DNA from: Armadillidium nasatum
Lineage: Eukaryota; Arthropoda; Malacostraca; Isopoda; Armadillidiidae
Assembly (NCBI GenBank): GCA_009176605.1
Contig: SEYY01005072.1
Coordinates: 1-53,319, forward strand
DNA length: 53,319 nt
Reading direction: 5' to 3'
The notes beneath the pieces were generated by a model. The model did no database searches. It worked only from the letters and a program-made list of their open reading frames with translations, and was not told the DNA's origin. The translations under genes and the position numbers were made by a program. Of the stretch, positions 1 to 53,319 are shown in pieces (within the stretch, counting starts at the first letter, position 1; each line of letters starts with the position of its first letter).

Positions 1-1184
1 GAGGTTTGTATCTCTGGTGTTTCTATATTTTCCATTGATCTTAACTCTCGATCATACGAGTCAGCTAATAATACGAGTTTATCCCAAGGGACTTTCGTCT
101 GGGTGCACATTTCATTCTGTATTATAAATTCTCTCAGCTTGGATTGTACGGCAGCTGGTAAACTAAGTATGAAGGCTGTGCGAAGGGATTCGTGTTCTCT
201 CATATTCACTCCAGGAAAAGCCTGTCCAGCCAACTGTTCAAGTCTTAATGCGAACAAGTTAACATCTTCCCCAGTCTGACGTTTGGCAGAATGATAAGCC
301 CTCAACTTATTCTCATTCCGTTTCTTTTCTTCTTGCTGGTACCATCTCAATAAGATCTCTTTAACATTTCTATATTCTGATTCTGTTTTAATAATTACAG
401 TATATAATTTTAGAAATTTACCAGATAGGTATTTTTCTAACAATCTAACCCATTGGGCAGGACTCTGAGGATATTTCTTCTGGCAATATTCTTCAAAATA
501 TTCAAGGAATATTTGTAAATTGTCTTCCTTCTCATAACTAAATATCTTAGGCTCAATTAATTTAGGTTTCTGTGAATTGTTTATCATGATCGTCAACAAT
601 GATACAGCCTGAGTCAATAAAGATAACTGCTGCTGTATTAAATCAAACTGATTTGGGGATAGACCACTTTGTGCCTGTGCAACAGGAGGTATCCATGGGT
701 TTGTTCGATATATTCCACTACATGTAGCAGTCACTGGTGTTGTAGGGGTCTGAGTATATACCATTGTTGTTATTGGTATTGTAAATATATTTCCAGTGGT
801 GATGCTAGTATTAGTATTCCTACTACTTTCAAAGGGTGATAGGAACTCATTAACTGAGGTAGTCGGATTTTGACTTGTAACTATTGGAACTATTGGAGAT
901 ACATTCTCCGCAAGAGTAACTAAGTCGGTCACTACCTCCTCTTTAGCTGTTGTGGTAATCACCCCATTGTTTGTCAGAGTAAGGGTGGCCGTCTTCGCCA
1001 CTTCCATTTGTCTAGTTAAATTTTCCATTTGAATTGCCAAATTTCCCACTATGCTTTTAACTGCATCTGCGGATATCATATTCTCTGCACTTTGTGTGAC
1101 AGTGACCAACTGGTCCCCTTCATCACGTTGACCATTCTCAATTAAGGCGAGATAATCATCTAGGTTCATATTTGAAGTAGCCAT
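1..1184 (-). CDS. Gag-like protein of an LTR retrotransposon (open, 3' part outside window)
   Basis: A continuous - strand frame of 394 codons from ATG at 1184 to the left edge, with an in-frame stop 15 bp before the ATG. The N-terminal ~200 residues are Thr/Ser/Gln-rich and of low complexity. From about residue 215 the sequence takes on a retrotransposon capsid look: FSYEKEDNLQIFLEYFEEY, then WVRLLEKYLSGKF, LLRWYQQEEKKRNENKL and LFALRLEQLAGQAFPGVN, the spacing typical of Ty3/Gypsy-type Gag. No zinc knuckle is in view; it would lie beyond the edge. The frame is undamaged, so the copy may be young. It runs antisense to the dynein gene in an upstream intron. Gypsy-type assignment is inference; BEL/Pao is less likely. 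Confidence 0.75.
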   Translation of the reverse strand, partial: MATSNMNLDDYLALIENGQRDEGDQLVTVTQSAENMISADAVKSIVGNLAIQMENLTRQMEVAKTATLTLTNNGVITTTAKEEVVTDLVTLAENVSPIVPIVTSQNPTTSVNEFLSPFESSRNTNTSITTGNIFTIPITTMVYTQTPTTPVTATCSGIYRTNPWIPPVAQAQSGLSPNQFDLIQQQLSLLTQAVSLLTIMINNSQKPKLIEPKIFSYEKEDNLQIFLEYFEEYCQKKYPQSPAQWVRLLEKYLSGKFLKLYTVIIKTESEYRNVKEILLRWYQQEEKKRNENKLRAYHSAKRQTGEDVNLFALRLEQLAGQAFPGVNMREHESLRTAFILSLPAAVQSKLREFIIQNEMCTQTKVPWDKLVLLADSYDRELRSMENIETPEIQT

Positions 1185-1597
1185 ATTGCTCTTCTAAGTG
1201 TTTTATTTTTCAAAAAGTAGTTTTCCTCTTTCCACAAGAAAAACAGAACTTCTTAGACATATAGGTACATATATCTAAGGCCTGCCTTCCTATTTGGAAA
1301 GTCTATTATTTTTTTCAATCCTCTTGAAGATCTTACATTCACCTGTACAGTAACTGCAATATACAAGAGATTAATCACATAAAACAGTATATACGCATGT
1401 ACCAGATAATCACCTAGTACACAGGTATACACCACAAAAGAAATTAAACAAATAATTAATATAAATAATTTAAATGTTTAGTAACAATCTATGAGATAGA
1501 GATATCTACCTATAGGTGGCTACAATATTGTTGTCAAGGGCGAACTGAAGGTACTGCAATATTCACACACTCATTCACTCTAAACACATTCAAACAG
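1185..1597 (-). other. Retrotransposon leader between primer-binding site and gag
   Basis: About 410 bp of non-coding sequence lie between the primer-binding site and the gag ATG, a usual place for the packaging leader. No reading frame in it looks real. Confidence 0.5.
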
Positions 1598-1615
1598 GTC
1601 CCTGTTCGGGCGCCA
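1598..1615 (-). promoter_or_regulatory. Primer-binding site complementary to tRNA-Lys
   Basis: The - strand reads TGGCGCCCGAACAGGGAC, 18 bases complementary to the 3' end of a tRNA-Lys and the same as the site used by tRNA-Lys3-primed retroviruses. It lies upstream of the gag frame in the same orientation, as expected for an element primed by tRNA-Lys. It fixes the LTR end a few bases further right, at about 1622. Confidence 0.85.
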
Positions 1616-1621
1616 ATTTTT

Positions 1622-2600
1622 TGTGTATGTAAGGGGAAGTCAGGGAATGTGGGGATCTGAATTATAGGCAGTGTCAGTGTAGTGGTATGCAGGGGCGCCC
1701 AAATTTCCCTCCAATAGCCTAACCCCGATACAAACAAAATAACACTTACGGCTTGAGCGTGTAGAGGAATTTTTCACTCCTTTGGCACTTCAATACCCAA
1801 GCAAGAGCTTCGTCATATGTTCCAAGGTTTGAAAGGACCCGTTCAATGTGGCAGAGATTTGTCTAATTGATGTACTGCAAACATGACAACTTCTACTTCG
1901 TTTTAATTTTTATGGTTTCCAAACACACTTAATACCTTCAAACACAGGTAAATGAGTACACTGGTAAAGTTTTAACTGGTTTATTACAAAATTTAACTTC
2001 CCTCCCGATAATAATGTATAAAAATAAATAAATCTTTCTCTCGCAATATACTAGTACCTAATTTATCTGAGGGTTGTTTATAAGGTGTATAAAAAAAAAA
2101 CTTCCAACTCTCAAGAAAATGACTGGACCAACAAGTCAGTCCCAACTACGAAAAGAACCTTCACCTTGAAAGAAGTGGTTAGTTGTGTACCTAAAAGAAA
2201 TCTACCTAAAATGGGGGAACCTTATCTTTAAGTGTAGGAATGTTTCAATCCTTTTTCCTTGAGGTTTCCACTTTGTAATGATGGAATAAAGTTTTGACTA
2301 TAAAGTACGTTTGTAAGGTCACACAACACCGAACTTCTTGTAACGATTTGACCATAAACCAAAAAGAGTCTAAAAATAAAACCCTAAAAGAAATATAACT
2401 CAATTAATAAAAATACCTTACAAATATAATTTTTCAATATATAGATTTCATATTATATTCCTTTATTTATCTCTGTACCTTGTGGTAGGATACTTTCTCC
2501 AAAAGGGTTATAAAGACATCTAGATTCCTTAGCACTTGTCTTGGCACTTGAAAACTCTGTTAACAATATTATTTTTATTATCACATTTTTGTAATTTACT
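1622..2600 (-). mobile_element. Presumed 5' LTR of the gag-bearing element; outer boundary unknown
   Basis: The LTR 3' end on the - strand probably falls at ...ACATACACA, six bases before the primer-binding site. Its other end cannot be placed because the partner LTR is outside the window; the stated right limit is only a guess. The stretch has no coding frame of its own. Confidence 0.4.
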
Positions 2601-3084
2601 ACCTAAATTTTTCCTTTTTCTATAACATGTTTACACAATACTAAATTATACAATTACCACTTTTAATATGAGAATTCACTTTGGATACGTCTTTCAGGTC
2701 CTCCAGTACAACTTCTTGGTATATTTCACTTCAATTCTCAAAATCAGTTTATTATGTTTTTTAAATAATTTTTTCTCCGGAAGGGTACGATTTAAAAAAA
2801 AAAAAAAAATTTCAAGTGCTTATATCTTTTTTTCTAGATGTGAAATCAAAAATCTGTTCTCACCAATGCAAGAAATTGAGGCTAAGATTATTCAGTTAAA
2901 TTTTCAGCTCATGTGGACCAGTGGTTTGACCCCGTTATTCATTTTTTCCAACTTTGTGTCCAAATAACTTTCAAACCGTTATAGACTCAGAAAAATGCTC
3001 GAAATCAACTCAGAACTTTGGGAAAAAATGCATATTCCCTGAAAATTTCAGCTCAATCAGTCAAAAAATAAAAAAATATTTAAA
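2601..3084. other. Intronic sequence with no recognised feature
   Basis: AT-rich sequence with poly-A and poly-T runs and short chance frames. Nothing recognised. Confidence 0.5.
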
Positions 3085-3205
3085 ACAAAATATAAGAAAA
3101 TTAAGATATTTCTTCTTGTTTTTTTTTAAATTTTCTCTTTTTTTATGTTTCTTTTGACTGCTCCTTTTCTGCTAGTGAATGTTCATTTTTGTGTTTTTTT
3201 TTGTG
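3085..3205 (+). repeat. Dispersed repeat copy 1 (partner at 10940-11060)
   Basis: Shares TATAAGRAAATTAAGAT, then TTTTGACYG, CTGCTAGTGAATGTTCA and TTTTGTGTTTT in the same order and spacing with 10940-11060. This looks like two diverged copies of an unclassified repeat. It ends where the Copia-like coding begins, so it may belong to that element or be its target. Confidence 0.5.
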
Positions 3206-3229
3206 ATAGAATAATGAACTGAGGGTATT

Positions 3230-5525
3230 CTCCTAATCAGAAAGTTTTTGGAATTTATTACCATGGCAAAAACGAAATGGAAAAGTGTAGCCCTGTTGAA
3301 CTAGAAGAGGGAATGGATGGAGCTAAATTAAAGGAATTAATGGAATTACAAATGCTGGTAAAAGATAAGGTACAAGAGAAAGAATGCAGAGATCAGATAA
3401 GGAGGGCTTTAATTAAAAGGCAAAATTAGGGTTCATAGAATCGAAGAAGCTCAAGTAGGAGATAGTCTTTTATAAGAAGAAAGGAGAGGAAAAGTGGAGA
3501 GGACCAGGGAGAATAATAGGTAGAGATGGTAAAGTGATAATGGTTAAACATGGAGCTTTGATAAGGGAAGTAAATAAGATACATATAACCAAATTACAGA
3601 AGGCAAGTGAGATGATAAAAGAGAAAGAAAAGGAAAGGGAAGTAATGGAAGAGAAAGTTGAAGAGGAGGAGGAAAAAAGGGAAGATAATAGTGAAGAGGA
3701 AGAAGAGGAGGATGAGGAAGAAGAAGAAAGGTAGGAGGAGTTATTGCAGGAAGAAGAAGAAAGGGAGGAGGAGTTATTACAGGAAGAAGATGACGATGAA
3801 AGGAATGAATTTAGTGAAGAAGAAAAGGTTCACCCTTATGATATTAGAAAAGGAAGTAATTATCGAATAAGACATGAGGATGAAGATTGGTGGAGAAGAG
3901 TTAAAGTAACGAGTTTTGGAGGTAAAAGAAGAGGTAAATTTGATGGTACTCATAACGTTAAGGATTTGGATTCTGAGGAAGAGTTCTGAGCTGACTTAAG
4001 AGAATATGAAGTCGAGAAAGATAAAGGAGAACAAGGTGAAATGTACTTCAGTAAAGGTAAAATAGTTACCTTTAAGAATAAAGAAACTGATAATAATATA
4101 GAACAAATTAAAGAGGCAAAACAGAAGGAGATTTCAAGTTGGAAAGAGAATAATGTATTTGAAGAGATTGACAGAGATAAAGAGAATAAGGTATTGAAAG
4201 CAAGGTGGATAATTACTGAAAAGGAAAAGGAGAGAGACAAGATATGTAAAGCAAAATTAGTGGTGAAGGGTTTTATGGAAAAAGAATGTTTAGATATAGA
4301 AGATTGTTGAGCACCCACTTTTTCAATAGAAGGGTTAAAAGTAATCTTGGCTATAATCAATATGAAGGATTGGCAGGTGTTAAAACATTGGATGTGAAGA
4401 CAGCATACTTACAAGGAAAGGAAATAGAAAGAGAGGTAGTGATAAAACCTCCTGAAGAGGCCAATACCTTAAAACCATGGAAATTAAAGAAAGAAGTCTA
4501 CGGGTAGAAAGATGCAGCTAGAAAATGGTACGAGAGTTTAGTGGAATTGTTGATAAGAATAGGAGGGAAAAGAAGTAAAATAGATAACACAATATATAAA
4601 TGGGAAGATGGTGGCGTGGTTTATGGCATAATGGGAATTCATGTAGATGATCTCATTTATGGAGGAAATAAAATATTTGAGGAGAAAATTATATTGAAAA
4701 TAAAGGAGGAGTTGAAGGTTGGAAGAGAAGAAAGCGGAGTTTTCAAATATTTAGGAATAGAAATTGAACAGGAGGAAAAAGGGGATATTTATATAAGTCA
4801 GAAAAGTTATTCAAGGGATAAATTGGGGATAAAAAGGTTAAACAAGAATAATAGGGATGAAAGGCTAAATGAAGAGGAGGTGACCGAATATAGATCATTG
4901 TTAGGAAAATTAAATTGGATGTCACAGAATACCTGTCCCGATCTTAGTTTTGATGTAAGTTTCTTTGGGAGGAATATGAAGGAAGCAAAAAGAGAAGATT
5001 ACGAAGAGCTAGTTAAGGTAGCAGAGAGAGGTAAAAGAGAAGAAATCAAAATGAAAATACCAAAATTAAAAACGGGGAGGATGAGATTGGAAGTCTATTC
5101 TGATGCTTCATTTGGTAATGTGAGCGAAGGCAGAACACAGATAGGTTACTGTGTGAGGATGAAGGACATGGCAGGTAATTGTTGTCCTTTATTATGGAAG
5201 TCTAAAGTAGCGAAACGTGTGGTAAGTTCAACTTTGTCGGCTGAAACCTTGAGTATGGTGGAAGCTATAGAATGGGGGGAATATATTAAGTATTTATGGG
5301 AAGAATTAACAAACATAACTGCTCCTGATAACATAGACATTATAGCAATGACAGATTGTAAATCTTTAAAGAATAGAATTGGCTAATTTAAAAGGAAAAC
5401 TGGAGAACAGGATTATAAAGTCAGTTGAATGGGTAAATTCGAGGTTACAATTAGCAGATGGTCTTACAAAGAAAGACAATAGGAAAAAAAGGTTGGAATT
5501 GAGAAAGGCGTTAGGATGTGATTAG
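3230..5525 (+). pseudogene. Copia-type retrotransposon pol, broken (integrase end, RT, RNase H)
   Basis: The pieces follow Copia order. End of integrase core (DQIRRAL near 3390). Integrase C-terminal module (KWRGPGRIIGRDGKVIMVKH near 3493-3545). A long acidic Glu-rich linker (3600-3830). RT start (EISSWKENNVFEEI near 4130; KARWIIT near 4198). LDVKTAYLQGKE near 4390. RT active site GIHVDDLIYGG near 4633. RNase H with VYSDASFGN near 5093 and STLSAETLSM near 5229. The final frame ends at 5525. In-frame stops (for example 4308 and 4505) and frame changes near 3430, 3735 and 5380 make it non-coding. Gag, protease and the 5' LTR are absent: a 5'-truncated relic in an intron, sense to dynein. Confidence 0.85.
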
Positions 5526-5552
5526 GAGGTAAAAAGAAGAAAGAGAAAATTA
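5519..5552 (+). other. Purine-rich tract after Copia pol, possible polypurine tract
   Basis: GATTAGGAGGTAAAAAGAAG continuing in purines follows the end of the RNase H frame, where a polypurine tract and 3' LTR would be expected. No LTR boundary could be fixed between here and about 5815. Confidence 0.35.
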
Positions 5553-5978
5553 TAAGATATTTGATTTCTTTTCAGGTAGGTATTTGGGGAACTCTTTTCG
5601 TGACATGAGGGCCTATGCTAAACTTCATGTACAGGTTCCTCTATAGTGTATTTAATTTTAATTTTAATTTTATTTTTCTTTTAGGATATAGACAAATAAT
5701 GAAATAAATTTAAGGTTTATGACGAATAAATAAGTTAATTGTATATGGAGAATTTTATATTGTAATTGAAGTTGTCAAAGAAAAATTAAAGAAAGAAGAG
5801 ACAAGTGAATTTTCTTTGTCTATTAATCTTTACTCTTACTGTTTCCTATCTCTCTTATTCTTGAAAGTTTATTTGTCATTTGCTGATTCATTTAATGATC
5901 TTCATTTTGGGACAGGTTGGTGTTCGATTAATTATATTTTGGTAGATTTTAACAGTTTTATGAATCATTTATATATTA

Positions 5979-6022
<44 letters not shown>

Positions 6023-6040
6023 ATATTATATATAATATAT

Positions 6041-6083
<43 letters not shown>

Positions 6084-6193
6084 TTCATATTTTAAAATAG
6101 TTTTCTGCATTCTAATTTGATCATTATCACGTGTTTGTAGAATGGCTATGAAATATGTTTTTTGAAGAGATAAAATTGATTTGAATTTCACAG

Positions 6194-51770
<45,577 letters not shown>

Positions 51771-51775
51771 TATAT

Positions 51776-51860
<85 letters not shown>
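51771..51860. repeat. (TA)n between MITE and Tc1-like relic
   Basis: Imperfect TA tract with TAATAT and TATTATA breaks. Confidence 0.93.
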
Positions 51861-51870
51861 GGTAAATATA

Positions 51871-53129
<1,259 letters not shown>

Positions 53130-53319
53130 TTATATGTATGTATATAAAAGGTGTCAAACGATTTAATACACATTCTGGATAATATCGAAGGTATTTTGAA
53201 GTACAGACATTTGTAATTATCATTTTTTAACGTCAATGCCACTTATTATGCTTTCTAATCATTCTTCTAAATATAAGTTTTGAAGCAAATTCTGGAGTGT
53301 TTATATTAAACAAGATTTT

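Noticed and set aside
5816-6082. 88-codon + strand frame before exon 1
   Set aside because: Half of it is TA repeat and the rest has no motif; it cannot be a dynein exon because it does not match the family N-terminal to exon 1.

Overview
The window is eukaryotic nuclear DNA, very AT-rich and packed with microsatellites and transposon remains. Its one host gene is most of a cytoplasmic dynein heavy chain 1 gene (DYNC1H1 in human, Dhc64C in Drosophila), on the + strand. I can place 41 exons between 6194 and 51048, all with GT-AG introns and matching reading phases. They carry about 10.2 kb of coding sequence, roughly 3,400 codons, or about three quarters of a protein of about 4,640 residues. 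The first ~200 residues lie off the left edge, and the rest of AAA5, AAA6 and the C-terminal region lie off the right edge. The protein reads closer to the insect sequence than to the vertebrate one as I remember them. With the transposon types present (Jockey-like, hAT, Tc1, pogo-like MITEs, Copia) this suggests an arthropod, perhaps a crustacean; the species is not identifiable by reading.

Layout. 1-1184: open gag-like frame of an LTR retrotransposon on the - strand, with its leader, a tRNA-Lys-type primer-binding site at 1598-1615 and the presumed LTR beyond. 3230-5525: broken Copia pol, + strand. 6194-30579: exons 1-13, the dynein tail, in introns filled by (TA)n, (ATT)n, an 810-bp (CA)n tract, MITEs, a hAT element nested in a Jockey-like retrotransposon, and several reverse-transcriptase tails. 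30580-34449: one intron holding a Jockey-like element with endonuclease and RT regions plus short MITEs. 34450-37828: end of tail, linker and AAA1, mostly in one 2.78-kb exon. 38409-46282: AAA1 end to AAA4. 46887-49766: AAA4 end, stalk coiled coils and microtubule-binding domain. 50024-51048: AAA5. 51451-53121: a small MITE and a Tc1-like relic set between (TA)n tracts.

Two themes stand out. First, about 35 (TA)n tracts (roughly 8% of the window by hand count) touch splice sites and transposon ends again and again; several 3' splice sites have a (TA)n run where a polypyrimidine tract is normally found. Second, the dynein exons from 34450 to 48996 contain 13 single-base indels, 12 of them insertions, while earlier and later exons are clean. 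Protein conservation continues across every lesion, so uncorrected long-read errors are the simplest reading, with recent gene decay as the alternative. I saw no clear new multi-gene system; the most unusual structures are the (CA)405 tract between inverted repeats and the (TA)n-bounded short elements.
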